Assembly: GCF_963675165.1 (NCBI RefSeq)
Contig: NC_087387.1
Coordinates: 1,787,501-1,851,500, forward strand
From: Halichondria panicea
Lineage: Eukaryota; Porifera; Demospongiae; Suberitida; Halichondriidae
Length of the DNA stretch: 64,000 bases
Reading direction: 5' to 3'
The stretch's first letter is position 1. The number at the start of each line of letters is the position of its first letter. Positions 43,845 through 55,538 of this stretch are shown piece by piece. Below the pieces are notes generated by a model, which worked only from the letters and a program-made list of their open reading frames with translations, made no database searches and had not been told where the DNA came from. Both the position numbers and the translations under genes were made by a program.

Positions 43845-44074
43845 TACCGTATAGCGCGAAATTTTCGAGGCACTTATATTTCGTGGATTGGCCTCTAAAA
43901 GTATTTTCGTTGCACAATGTTCGCGGAATGACTGCTTTCCGGAAGCCACGCCTTTAAATCTTGCACGTTATAGCAGGTAAAGAACGATTTTCGTGGACTT
44001 AATTTTCGTGTAGGATTGCTAACCCACGAAATCCACGAAAATTAAGCCCCTCGAAAATTTCGCGCTATACGGTA
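43845..44074. mobile_element. MITE with TACCGTATAGCGCG ends, copy 4
   Basis: TACCGTATAGCGCGAAATTT at the left, AAATTTCGCGCTATACGGTA at the right; the interior again is ATTTTCGTGG-rich. Duplicated at 53545-53774. Confidence 0.8.
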
Positions 44075-44289
44075 TACACAGTGCGTGCACGGCAGAGATC
44101 AAAGAGAGTTGACTATACTACTCACTTCTAATCAAGTGTTTCATAGTACAAGCCATGCATGCATGGATATCTACGTGTGTATTGGTATATCCTCGTGCAG
44201 GTATTCCAAATACATAGAACTGCCCTCGGGTACAAATCCAATACATCCTAGATACAACTATTACATGTACAATACGCCCGCCCACTCAC

Positions 44290-45620
44290 CACTGTATGTG
44301 TATTATATTCTTCCATACCAATGTCGGCTTCAAACCCCGCCTTTGTGATCAAAAATCTCCTCTCCCACCAGCCTTGTCTGTCAGGATAGACAAGTTCCAT
44401 GGGCGATGTTGGCAAACGGTCCAGCGTACAAACCCAGGTGAGCCCTCTGACGAATAAAAAGGTGATCAGTTTTGTTTATCAGCACATTTCTACAGTAAGG
44501 AATTTACCACACAGAATTTGTATCACATGTGAACACAGACCACAAAACACATGCAATCTCCATGCACTATAATTATTGGGACATGCACTCATGCATGCAT
44601 GTCACATAATTATTATAGGTGAGTTAAAAATATCTCACCTAATGTTTGCATGAGTGGTTTGATGGCATCCTTCATTATAACAGCCAGTGCTCTTGTCACT
44701 CTTATAATTATCATTTGCTGTTTATAGGATCACCCTAGCTGGTTGCTATACTGCATGGTCACCACAATTCGTCCAATTTACTCCTTTATATCTGCCAGGT
44801 CGATCAGTAGTGAGAGCGAATATTGCCATCAGCTCACTGCATGACTATACTGAGATATCAACCTGGGTTTGAAGGTAAATATAGGGTGAATGATAAGGTT
44901 TGGAGCATCACCAAGTTAAAGAACACGAATCCATACTAATTATGCACAGTCAACTGTTTTCCCAGAGCCTTTTTAGCATAATGGTCCCATTTCATGCATT
45001 GTAGCCTCCATGGTTGAAGGGTTGACTTGTGCACCTGGAAGACAGGCTTACCGCTATTATATGCTGAATCATAGATGGTTGAATGAAGGGTGGATGCCCT
45101 ATAAATTAAGTGGTACCTGAGGTATCCTGTATTGATAATGGTGGGTACTGAAAGACAAACTGTGGGTTGTATATTTGTGGATAAGATATGAACGTATTAT
45201 GAACCATGTATAGACAGACACCTCTCTGCTTTGACCTTTCTCAATCTTTCCCTGACTGTTTGTGATGTTAAAAATACTGTTCGTGCATGGCGGTGGTGGA
45301 GGGGTCAATATCTAGTCGGGAGAACTGATCAATCTCAGCACTGCTCAGATCTCCCGCGGGTTCCTGCATGCATGTGAGAAATTAATCACACTATAGACAC
45401 TTTGACTGAACCGAGACCATGCATGCATGAACGATAAATTAGTATCACAAAGTGTCATCAGATTTGTATAATTATATGGATAAAACATGTACTTATACTT
45501 TCACTCAAGGTTTGCATGCATGCGGTTTGGTTTGATGGTGTCTTTCATTAGAGATTCCACCGAACTCTAATGCTTCTGAGGATACTCTGTATCCTGTATT
45601 GACAATGGTAAACCGTGGGT
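44290..45620 (-). pseudogene. Degraded, intron-containing C1-THF synthase (MTHFD1-like) fragments
   Basis: Reading down the minus strand: 45620-45500 decays from VSSEALEFGG into a frame-shifted LMKDTIKPN; 45364-45221 has the degraded [10 protein letters not shown] exon; 44697-44639 reads ALAVIMKDAIKPLMQTL and ends at a GT donor; 44440-44290 has AGPFANIAHG then, in another frame, ITKAGFEADIGMEE. These are successive landmarks of the formyl-THF synthetase domain, so an unprocessed genomic copy decayed here, possibly twice (LMKD...IKP occurs in two places). Frameshifts show it is dead. Duplicated at 53990-55320. Confidence 0.7.
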
Positions 45621-45838
45621 TGTGTAGTAAGGCTTGTTGGTTTACCACTCCATGTGATGATCCAGTCACCTCTAGCTCTGCTGTAACCTTTCCATAAGTC
45701 TTGCCTTGACCAACGTCAATCAACTAGTCACAAGACGGCATGCCACAGTAAAGAAGTCCTTCAAACAAAGTGACCTAATCTCAAGTAATAGTTTGCAGTG
45801 TAATAATTCATTATTGTTCAGAGAATCGACGAGTATAT

Positions 45839-48008
45839 ATGGATCTAGAGCTTGATCTAGATTCACTACTAACAGAGCTGCTAGAAGCTCAAATGCAATG
45901 GAAGTATATAGGAGGGGCACTAGGTCTTGAAGCATACGAAATTGCAGCAATAGATGAAAAGTGTAAAGATGCAAAAGATGCACTTAGAGAAATGCTGACT
46001 ATCGTTCTCCAAAGGAGATCTGTAACCAGGAAACTACTTACAGAAGTTTTAAGCAAATCTTCGATAAAACTCACTAAACTAGCAGCAAAAGGTGAGTATT
46101 ATATATCTCATGCCCCATTTGTCTGCATGTTCTGAATTTGGTATACCTTGTTATACAAAGGCAACTATATATAATTATGCATGCATTTTTCACGTTACAT
46201 TGTTAAACAGCTCATTCATAACTATAATGTTAACTCAAATAATACTTCCTATAATTTATACTGCATATATATTGCATGACTAAAACATAAAAACACAATA
46301 TTGAGTGCTTGGTTCTACTGCTACTGCATGTATGTGCACCTGCAGTTTCAAATCCAAGGAGTCAAGACGATTCCATTGACAGTGAAACACCAGGTAAACA
46401 CACCACCATGCTGCATGTACTTCTATTAATACTGTGTCTATATATAATGTATGTGCGTGCACCTGCAGTTTCAAATCCAAAGAGTCAAGACGATTCCATT
46501 GACAGTGAAACACCAGGTAAACACACCACCATGCAGTACTTCTACATTAATACTGTGTCTTCTATGTAATAAATTTATTATAGGCCGGTATATACATAAA
46601 CAAAATTTGATTGTGGCTATAGCTATAGATGATACTTTCTATAAGAAAGAAGTTAACTCACAGCATAATTAATACATAATTATATAGAGTGCATGGTATA
46701 CATAGGTAGAGCAAAACACACACCAGCATAAAATTATACCACATAACTTGCATACACTATAATAAAATTAATAGAACGAAGGAATAACGGTATAATTATG
46801 CTGTATACAGCCATGTATATATCGCTTTATTCCCTATATAGCTCGAAAGAAGAGAAAGCAAGATGATAGTCCAGACAGTGGGCAGATCAAAAGAATTAAA
46901 AGCGGTGAATATTTTAACCATCTTGAAATAGCATGTGCATATACCGTATTACTAGAATATTTTGCAGGTGAAAAACTTTTGCGAATGAGCCAAATCAGCA
47001 GAAAATTTGACCCTTACATCTATAATAATTGCATTCTGGCAAGGATCGTGTGTATTTACTAGTAATAATAATAGGCTTTGCGGATTTTATTGTTGCGAAT
47101 TGATCGACCATCGCAAAGTTCGCAAATGTTTGATACTCGCAAAACATTCTATGGTATACAGTTTGCATGCATGTTTACATGCATGCTGTCAGTTTCCCGT
47201 TTTGTTTTGTATAGGTGATGTATTAAAAACGCCAGGCCGTCTTGAACCACCTTATAAGTACACAATGACAAACCAACTACATGGAAATGCCCTAATCATC
47301 AACAACGTCAATTATAAAACTCCATTAACGGTTAGAAAAGGTTCTAACGAGGACAAGAAGGAGTTGAAAAAGGCTCTCGAGACGTTGGGATATGCCGTAG
47401 AGTCTGTAGATGATTTACCAACAGCAGATGATATAAAAACAACAGTTGTTGAGCATGCCAACAAAAATTCAAATCCCGATAGCTTTATTTGCTGCATTTT
47501 GGCACACGGAGAAGAAGGTGCAATAGTAGGACTGGATGGAAGTACGATCAAAATAGCTGAAATTTCAAGAGCTCTAGTCGAACCCCCAAATCCTTGTCAA
47601 AAGTATTTGCACCAAAAGCCTAAAATCTTTTTTATTCAAGCTTGCCAAGGTAGAGACACACCATCAGAACTTGATTGCACAAAAGACGTACCAACTGATC
47701 CTTCTCTTCCGGTTGAAAATCTCGACACGGGTATACCATCTCTTCCTCGTGACAGTGACTTTTTCTACGGATTTGCCTCTTCGTTTGAAACCGCAGCAAC
47801 ACGAAACCCAGATCACGGTGCATCGTATATACAAACCCTTTGCAACGTTCTTGAAACACATTACAAAGATGAAGATCTTGTGACGATGGTAACCAGGGTT
47901 CATTTCAAAGAGGCAGAAAATCCCCATAATATCGGGAATACAAAGCCCTTATACCGACAACAGCCACAACTTGTTTCTACTCTAAGAGGTCAAGTAAAGT
48001 TCAACTAG
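45839..48008 (+). CDS. Caspase C: death domain, two identical-length cassette exons, NLS-like linker, caspase domain
   Basis: Exons 45839..46091, 46346..46393, 46469..46516, 46842..46904, 47215..48008; all introns phase 1; 401 residues. Exon 1 codes a death-domain-like fold (MQWKYIGGALGLEAYEIAAI). Exons 2 and 3 are tandem duplicates (VSNPRSQDDSIDSETP and VSNPKSQDDSIDSETP). Exon 4 reads ARKKRKQDDSPDSGQIKRIK, a basic NLS-like cluster. The catalytic domain has His235 in CCILAHGEEG, Cys281 in FIQACQGRD, LPRDSDFFYGFASSFETAAT and QQPQLVSTLRGQVKFN. It is much closer to caspase B than to A in the catalytic part, but shares its linker layout with A. Its copy at 55539-57708 appears identical. Confidence 0.88.
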
Positions 48009-48599
48009 TAATTGAACAGCAAGAGTGTAATTATAAGATACATGCAACTGGAACTTTCTAGCTATAATATATAATAGTTTACTAATAGGCTATGCATGCA
48101 TGCATGCAATTACTTTTGTAGTTTGATTAGATATACTACTCCTTTTGTATCACAATTAATGCATTAATCCAGGTCTATAGGTATGATTGATTGTTTATGC
48201 TTTACTTTCTATTAATAAAGTGAGGTTCATTTAAACGAAACAAACCCTAGCTCCACTGACAACTCTGCAACTGTTATAGGACACACGTGCAAGCAAAATT
48301 TATCTTTTGCGCATGCGCAGACGCCCACGTTTAATTCGGTTATCTGGCCTGCTTCTGGAACTCTATGTATGCTGGAACCAAGGTGTCCGGATAATCTTAT
48401 TTTCTGCCCTTACTATAATTATGATTATTATGAAATTATCAGAGAAACCCATTAATTTGATCTACATTTGTATTGTCTGACAGTGTTAGCATGCATGCAG
48501 GTGCTGATGCCACGGTGGAGGCACCAAAACTATATACAACATGAAGTTACTATATATAGATCTACAGCCTAAACTTACATTGGTGCAAAAAGTGAGACC

Positions 48600-48818
48600 A
48601 CGATCGATTCCAAAGTTCAAAGACGGGCTCACCATACATACAAGTCCTTTGCAAAGTGCTTAAAGAACGGCACAAAGACGAAGATCTTGTAACCATGGTG
48701 ACCAGAGTTCACTATCTAGTGGCAGGAAAGGAGTACAAAATTATGAGAAGCGGAATACCTGTGCCCTAAGCAACAGCCGCAACTGATTTCCACCTTAGAA
48801 ATAGAGACAATTGAATAG
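48600..48818 (+). pseudogene. Caspase small-subunit fragment downstream of caspase C
   Basis: Reads GSPYIQVLCKVLKERHKDED then LVTMVTRVHYLVAGKEYKIM with a stop (TAA) soon after, then out-of-frame QQPQLISTL. No large subunit is present. It parallels the fragment at 20139-20460 behind caspase A. Second copy at 58300-58518. Confidence 0.8.
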
Positions 48819-48934
48819 TTATAGTATACGCCTAAATCAGGTATAGACACATGTATGTAAGGTATATATTATGTAGGTAGTTTGCATTATGAACTTACAT
48901 TTCGTTATTGACTTGCATGCTGATTTATTAACGA

Positions 48935-49155
48935 GTGTTGCAAGCTGCGCTGTGCTAATGCCTCTCACCGTTGTTTTGCTTTAATAGATCGAAGAGGTGA
49001 AGAGGTATAATTATACGTTATTATCGTTGATTGCAATTGTTGACAGAATTGAATTCCACACAGTCATTATAGGAGAGGAGCTGAATGGAAACAGAGCCTA
49101 TCTAATGGCTTGAAGAGTCTTCAACGATCTAAAGCAACTGCATGTTATTTAATAT
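48935..49155. repeat. Second copy of the conserved 220-bp downstream segment
   Basis: GTTGCAAGCTGCGCTGTGCT through GCATGTTATTTAA, matching 21644-21875. It again follows a caspase and its broken fragment. Third (duplicated) copy at 58635-58855. Confidence 0.75.
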
Positions 49156-49376
49156 GGCGGGCCTGTAGCCAAACAGTGGGAGCAAAGCAGAGTAAGAGAG
49201 AATTTTAAGCACAGACAGTAGTATAAGGATACAACAAATAGCTATAAAGCTAGAGTGAAGTGTGTCCTATAATATAAAAATTAAAACATTAACACATACG
49301 TTTTATTAGCTACAACATGTCAACTAAGTAAGAATACAAAAATATGTCTTAAATGAACATAATATACTAGCACAGT

Positions 49377-49988
49377 CTACTGAAGCAAATTCCTTGTGGC
49401 TAACAAGCTTATTCCATACTGCATGTGTGATTGCATGAGGGAAAAAAAAGGAAATTTGTACAAGGATGTTCTACATTTGTAGGGGACCAGAGAGAAACAG
49501 TTAACTGTTCTGCTGCTGAACATCAGATTTCTTTTAGTTGTTGGATTGTTTGGGAAGTTAGTCAGATTGTGCAGTATTTTTAACAGGCGCCTCAACTGTA
49601 GAGTAGGAAGCCTGGTCAAGGTAAGCAATTCTTCACTCCTCAAATTCCATTTCTTCAAACAGACTCTCATAGCGAATCTCTGAACTTTTTTTATAGATTG
49701 TTGATTTCCGACTTGTGAAATAGGTTCCACACAGAGGAAGTATATTCCAGATGTGGTCTCACAAAGGATGTATACAACTTTAATAGTGTTGTTGGAGAAG
49801 AATTGCCTGAGAACCGGCGATGTAGGAGTCCTATCAACTTCCTTGTTTTATTGCAGATGGTATTGATGAGTGTGCCAGCTCAACTCAGCCGATATGGTAA
49901 TTCCTAGTTAAAAACCTGCTGCAGTATACATAACCATTTAAAAGTAGAGTTGGGGCCTTCCATGAGCGCGAAGTTTTCTTAGAAACAG
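49377..49988 (-). mobile_element. 3' part of a CR1-like LINE, cut by the assembly gap
   Basis: The minus-strand frame 49730-49377 reads KKVQRFAMRVCLKKWNLRSE and LTRLPTLQLRRLLKILHNLT, the usual tail after reverse transcriptase in CR1/Jockey-type elements. It continues into the gap; the full context is seen at 59077-61060. Confidence 0.7.
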
Positions 49989-50188
49989 NNNNNNNNNNNN
50001 NNNNNNNNNNNNNNNNNNNNNNNNNNNNNNNNNNNNNNNNNNNNNNNNNNNNNNNNNNNNNNNNNNNNNNNNNNNNNNNNNNNNNNNNNNNNNNNNNNNN
50101 NNNNNNNNNNNNNNNNNNNNNNNNNNNNNNNNNNNNNNNNNNNNNNNNNNNNNNNNNNNNNNNNNNNNNNNNNNNNNNNNNNNNNNNN
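49989..50188. other. Assembly gap (200 Ns)
   Basis: Exactly 200 N. It is flanked by sequence shared with the other side (see 50189-59688). A round gap length is normally a scaffolding placeholder. Confidence 0.99.
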
Positions 50189-50745
50189 ACATCACAGCCT
50201 CACTGCTCACAGAAGTATGCCATAATGTCGCTACAGAGCCACCCCTCCAGCCCCTCACTGGAGAGCTCTTCTCTGCCAGATCAGTAAACACAAGCAACCA
50301 TGCTCGCCCCGATATTCGTGCAAGAGGCTTCTGGAACAACCACCAAGATGCATTTTTTGATGTAAGGGTATTCTACCCTAACGCACCTAGTAACCGTTCC
50401 GGAGATGCCTACAGGAGACACGAGCAAGCAAAAAAGAGGGAATACGGACAAAGGGTCAGAGAAATCAAGCGGGGAGTCTTCACACCCTTAGTCCTCTCAA
50501 CCTGGGGAGGAATGGGCAAAGAAGCAGCAACTTTTTACAAGAGGCTCGCTGATCTGTTATCCTCAAAAAGACAAAATCCGTACCCAGCAGTAATGGGATG
50601 GCTCAGATGCAGGCTATCCTTTGCATCGATCCGCTCTGCAATAATGTGCATTAGAGGAAGCCGTTCATCGCTGCACAGACCTGTCTACATGGACAATATC
50701 AACCTTGTATCTCAGGAGGGGCGAGCCCCCCCCCTGAATACATAA
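50189..50745 (+). CDS. Copy of transposon endonuclease-like ORF, 5' end lost in the gap
   Basis: Same sequence as 40489-41045; the frame opens into the Ns so the start is missing. The remainder of the element, with its right TIR, extends to 51045, and the C1-THF synthase half-exon follows (51046-51125). Probably an assembly duplicate. Confidence 0.7.
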
Positions 50746-51434
50746 TTCATCTATGAACTACTTATATTCGCTTTGTTTTTATTTTTTACTGCTACATAAT
50801 TACTATCACTAAACTACCTCCTTCTTTTGTACAATGTAATTTTTTCTTAGCCCCGAGATGGAGAGCTTTCACGCCAAAAAAAAAAAAAAAAAACAATTAG
50901 GAAATATGTGTGGGCGTAAGATCACGATTTAATTACATTCCATTGGTTTTGTGAGCAATCAACATTCCATTTTGAAATGACTTCATGACAATTAAGAGTG
51001 CTCAGACGGTGGTTCCAAAAGAACGGCGGCTGATTCATGAGACTATTCCAGGTGATGGAGGAGGGGTCAGTGTCCAGTTGTAAGAATTGATCAATCTTAG
51101 CACTGCTCAGATCACCCGGCTGTGAAAATATAACATAACAGCAAATAAAGTTCATATGTCATGCATAAAAATTATTATCAGAGTAGTAGTACGTTTCCAA
51201 CGAATGCATGTAAAATGAACCATGCACACATTCTAAATAAAGAAGCGAGATGATGCAACAGACCATGCAAAGACGAGGATCAATTCCAAACAAGTTACGT
51301 ACCATAATTATATAACCTGTTGATATACGAAAGGTGAGATTATTAAACTGTAAATGTGTCAATAATTATAAACTAGCTAGAAAGTTTTAGGTGTGTCCTA
51401 TATACACTAGCTCTTAAATTGTTGCTCATTCATA

Positions 51435-52589
51435 CTAGTTGAATTTTACTTGACCTCTTAGGGTAGAAACAAGTTGTGGCTGTTGTCGGTAAGGCCCTTG
51501 ATCAAGGTTATGAACTTTTTCTGCCTCTTGGTAATGAACCCTAGTTACCATGGTCACAAGATCTTCATCTTTGTAATACGATTGGAGAACATTGCAAAGT
51601 TCTTGTATGTATGACGAGCCTAACAGATTATTTCTTGTTGCTCTGGTTTCGAAAGAAGTGGCAAATCCGTAGAAAAAGTCGCTGTCACGAGGAAGAGATG
51701 GCGTGGCTGTGTCAGTAGTTTCAACCTGAAGAGAAGAATCCAGAGGTGGTACGTCTTCCAAGCAATCAGTAATTGTTGATGATGGTGGTAAGTCACTTCC
51801 TTGGCAAGCTTGAATGAAAAAGATTTTGGGCTTTTGATGCAAATACTTTTGGCAAAGATTTTTGGAATTGACTAAAGCTCTCGCAATATCTGCTATTTTG
51901 ACTGTACTTCCATCCAGTCCTTGTATTGCACCTTCTTTTCCATGTGCCAGGATGCAGCAAATAAAGCTATCAGCATTTTCATCTTTGTTGGCATGTTCAA
52001 CAACTGTTGTTTTTATATCATCTGCTGTTGATAAATCATCTACAGACTCGACGGCATATCCCAACGTCTTGAGAGCCTTTTGCAATGCCTCCTTGTCCCT
52101 GTCGGAACCATATCTAGGATTATTTGGATATTTGACATTATTGATGATCAGGGCTCTTCCGTGTGGTTGGATGTTCATCGTATACTGATAAGATTGTCCT
52201 TTAAGTTTCTTGGGGGAAGGACCACCTATGAAACAAAACAGGTATTTGACAAATGCAATCAAACTGCAAAAGTTAAGCTCTATGAAAATATACTCACCAC
52301 TATCATCTCCTTCGATTTTCTTTGAAGGACAATATTTTTCTTGGATTTTCCTTGCTACCTTCCTTTCCTCTGCCTTAAACAAAGCGCTAGCAATATCTTC
52401 CCAATCAAATTCAATATTCCGAAGAGCAAAGATCAACATGTCCATTAGGGCATCTTTGTTTTCTTTGCCTTTTTGGTTTTCAAGAATTCCAGTTCGAACA
52501 CCCAGCTCCACACCAATTCGCCTCCAAATAAAAGATACTGAACTAAGCTCATCCAAGAGTTTGCTCAAATCTTCTTCAGTTAATGGCAT
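51435..52589 (-). CDS. Caspase B, second (probably artefactual) copy
   Basis: Exons 52589..52298 and 52225..51435 translate identically to 41735-42889, including the intron. It has the same death-fold prodomain, LAHGKEG and QACQGSD motifs. Not counted as a separate gene unless depth or long reads show two copies. Confidence 0.7.
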   Translation of the reverse strand: MPLTEEDLSKLLDELSSVSFIWRRIGVELGVRTGILENQKGKENKDALMDMLIFALRNIEFDWEDIASALFKAEERKVARKIQEKYCPSKKIEGDDSGEYIFIELNFCSLIAFVKYLFCFIGGPSPKKLKGQSYQYTMNIQPHGRALIINNVKYPNNPRYGSDRDKEALQKALKTLGYAVESVDDLSTADDIKTTVVEHANKDENADSFICCILAHGKEGAIQGLDGSTVKIADIARALVNSKNLCQKYLHQKPKIFFIQACQGSDLPPSSTITDCLEDVPPLDSSLQVETTDTATPSLPRDSDFFYGFATSFETRATRNNLLGSSYIQELCNVLQSYYKDEDLVTMVTRVHYQEAEKVHNLDQGPYRQQPQLVSTLRGQVKFN

Positions 52590-52927
52590 CTGTAAAAGTT
52601 AGTATCGTGCACAAGCAGTATATAATTATAATAGAACAACTAAGAAGCTATATACATGCTGTGACAAGTGTACACGTTTGTTTACATGTTAGAAAAACCA
52701 TTAGCCATATAATTAAGGTCAGATAATTGGCCTTGTAACTTACCTTATTGTATAGCTTGACTGTACACGTATATATATAGATCTATAAGTCACAGGCACT
52801 TTCAATTGTACTACATGTCTTTCAAATGGGTGGGCTATCACAAAACAGAGTGTGCATGCCTCCCACATTCCAATATCAAAACAATCTACCAGCCCCCCAC
52901 AAAAAAGTCATGATCCACCCATACTAC

Positions 52928-53141
52928 TACCGTATAGAGGGTAATTTTCGTGGGGCAAAATATTCGTGGTTTTTGTGGTTGAAGGTCTGACTACGAATAT
53001 TTACCCACGAATGAAGCAACCTTGCTTACCTTTACCTGCAGAGCAAGCTCCAACCACGAAATTATTACCCACGAAATGTCTCAATAATTTATTGCTGAAC
53101 CACGAATATTTTGTCCCCCGAAAATTACCCGCTATATGGTA
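52928..53141. mobile_element. Copy of MITE 43228-43441
   Basis: Same element at offset 9,700. A copy of the 43845-44074 MITE follows at 53545-53774. Confidence 0.75.
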
Positions 53142-53989
53142 CTTGCTTCATGTGATTCAGAATGTATGTAACAAGGTCAGTTAGAGTTGCACCAAGGCTT
53201 GGTTGCACAGTGTAAAAGGGCCCAAACAATTTTGTTGGCATCTATACACAAATGCAAAACTTAAAGGACCCTTTCCTTATGATCACTTTCTTTTTTTAAT
53301 GTCATAAATTATATCTACGTACTTGTACCATGATGTGCTCTGACACTATAAGGATGAAACTCTCAGGATACTCTATAGGGTACAAATGCCCTGTACCCTC
53401 GGGGGTGTTACTGTACATATGTACAACCTATGGTACATGACTGTATAGTCAGCTTAAACACCTCTGTTTTAGAAAACTACCGTAACAAAAATTGTGGGAA
53501 GCACAAAAATGTGAAGGTGTGCAAGCACACCCACACAATACATATACCGTATAGCGCGAAATTTTCGAGGCACTTATATTTCGTGGATTGGCCTCTAAAA
53601 GTATTTTCGTTGCACAATGTTCGCGGAATGACTGCTTTCCGGAAGCCACGCCTTTAAATCTTGCACGTTATAGCAGGTAAAGAACGATTTTCGTGGACTT
53701 AATTTTCGTGTAGGATTGCTAACCCACGAAATCCACGAAAATTAAGCCCCTCGAAAATTTCGCGCTATACGGTATACACAGTGCGTGCACGGCAGAGATC
53801 AAAGAGAGTTGACTATACTACTCACTTCTAATCAAGTGTTTCATAGTACAAGCCATGCATGCATGGATATCTACGTGTGTATTGGTATATCCTCGTGCAG
53901 GTATTCCAAATACATAGAACTGCCCTCGGGTACAAATCCAATACATCCTAGATACAACTATTACATGTACAATACGCCCGCCCACTCAC

Positions 53990-55320
53990 CACTGTATGTG
54001 TATTATATTCTTCCATACCAATGTCGGCTTCAAACCCCGCCTTTGTGATCAAAAATCTCCTCTCCCACCAGCCTTGTCTGTCAGGATAGACAAGTTCCAT
54101 GGGCGATGTTGGCAAACGGTCCAGCGTACAAACCCAGGTGAGCCCTCTGACGAATAAAAAGGTGATCAGTTTTGTTTATCAGCACATTTCTACAGTAAGG
54201 AATTTACCACACAGAATTTGTATCACATGTGAACACAGACCACAAAACACATGCAATCTCCATGCACTATAATTATTGGGACATGCACTCATGCATGCAT
54301 GTCACATAATTATTATAGGTGAGTTAAAAATATCTCACCTAATGTTTGCATGAGTGGTTTGATGGCATCCTTCATTATAACAGCCAGTGCTCTTGTCACT
54401 CTTATAATTATCATTTGCTGTTTATAGGATCACCCTAGCTGGTTGCTATACTGCATGGTCACCACAATTCGTCCAATTTACTCCTTTATATCTGCCAGGT
54501 CGATCAGTAGTGAGAGCGAATATTGCCATCAGCTCACTGCATGACTATACTGAGATATCAACCTGGGTTTGAAGGTAAATATAGGGTGAATGATAAGGTT
54601 TGGAGCATCACCAAGTTAAAGAACACGAATCCATACTAATTATGCACAGTCAACTGTTTTCCCAGAGCCTTTTTAGCATAATGGTCCCATTTCATGCATT
54701 GTAGCCTCCATGGTTGAAGGGTTGACTTGTGCACCTGGAAGACAGGCTTACCGCTATTATATGCTGAATCATAGATGGTTGAATGAAGGGTGGATGCCCT
54801 ATAAATTAAGTGGTACCTGAGGTATCCTGTATTGATAATGGTGGGTACTGAAAGACAAACTGTGGGTTGTATATTTGTGGATAAGATATGAACGTATTAT
54901 GAACCATGTATAGACAGACACCTCTCTGCTTTGACCTTTCTCAATCTTTCCCTGACTGTTTGTGATGTTAAAAATACTGTTCGTGCATGGCGGTGGTGGA
55001 GGGGTCAATATCTAGTCGGGAGAACTGATCAATCTCAGCACTGCTCAGATCTCCCGCGGGTTCCTGCATGCATGTGAGAAATTAATCACACTATAGACAC
55101 TTTGACTGAACCGAGACCATGCATGCATGAACGATAAATTAGTATCACAAAGTGTCATCAGATTTGTATAATTATATGGATAAAACATGTACTTATACTT
55201 TCACTCAAGGTTTGCATGCATGCGGTTTGGTTTGATGGTGTCTTTCATTAGAGATTCCACCGAACTCTAATGCTTCTGAGGATACTCTGTATCCTGTATT
55301 GACAATGGTAAACCGTGGGT
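53990..55320 (-). pseudogene. Copy of the degraded C1-THF synthase fragments
   Basis: Same order and same lesions as 44290-45620, shifted by 9,700 bp. Confidence 0.65.
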
Positions 55321-55538
55321 TGTGTAGTAAGGCTTGTTGGTTTACCACTCCATGTGATGATCCAGTCACCTCTAGCTCTGCTGTAACCTTTCCATAAGTC
55401 TTGCCTTGACCAACGTCAATCAACTAGTCACAAGACGGCATGCCACAGTAAAGAAGTCCTTCAAACAAAGTGACCTAATCTCAAGTAATAGTTTGCAGTG
55501 TAATAATTCATTATTGTTCAGAGAATCGACGAGTATAT

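Noticed and set aside
43228-44074. Possible CRISPR-like or regulatory array of GTGG/CCAC repeats
   Set aside because: The repeats are the mirrored arms of two MITEs, not spaced direct repeats.
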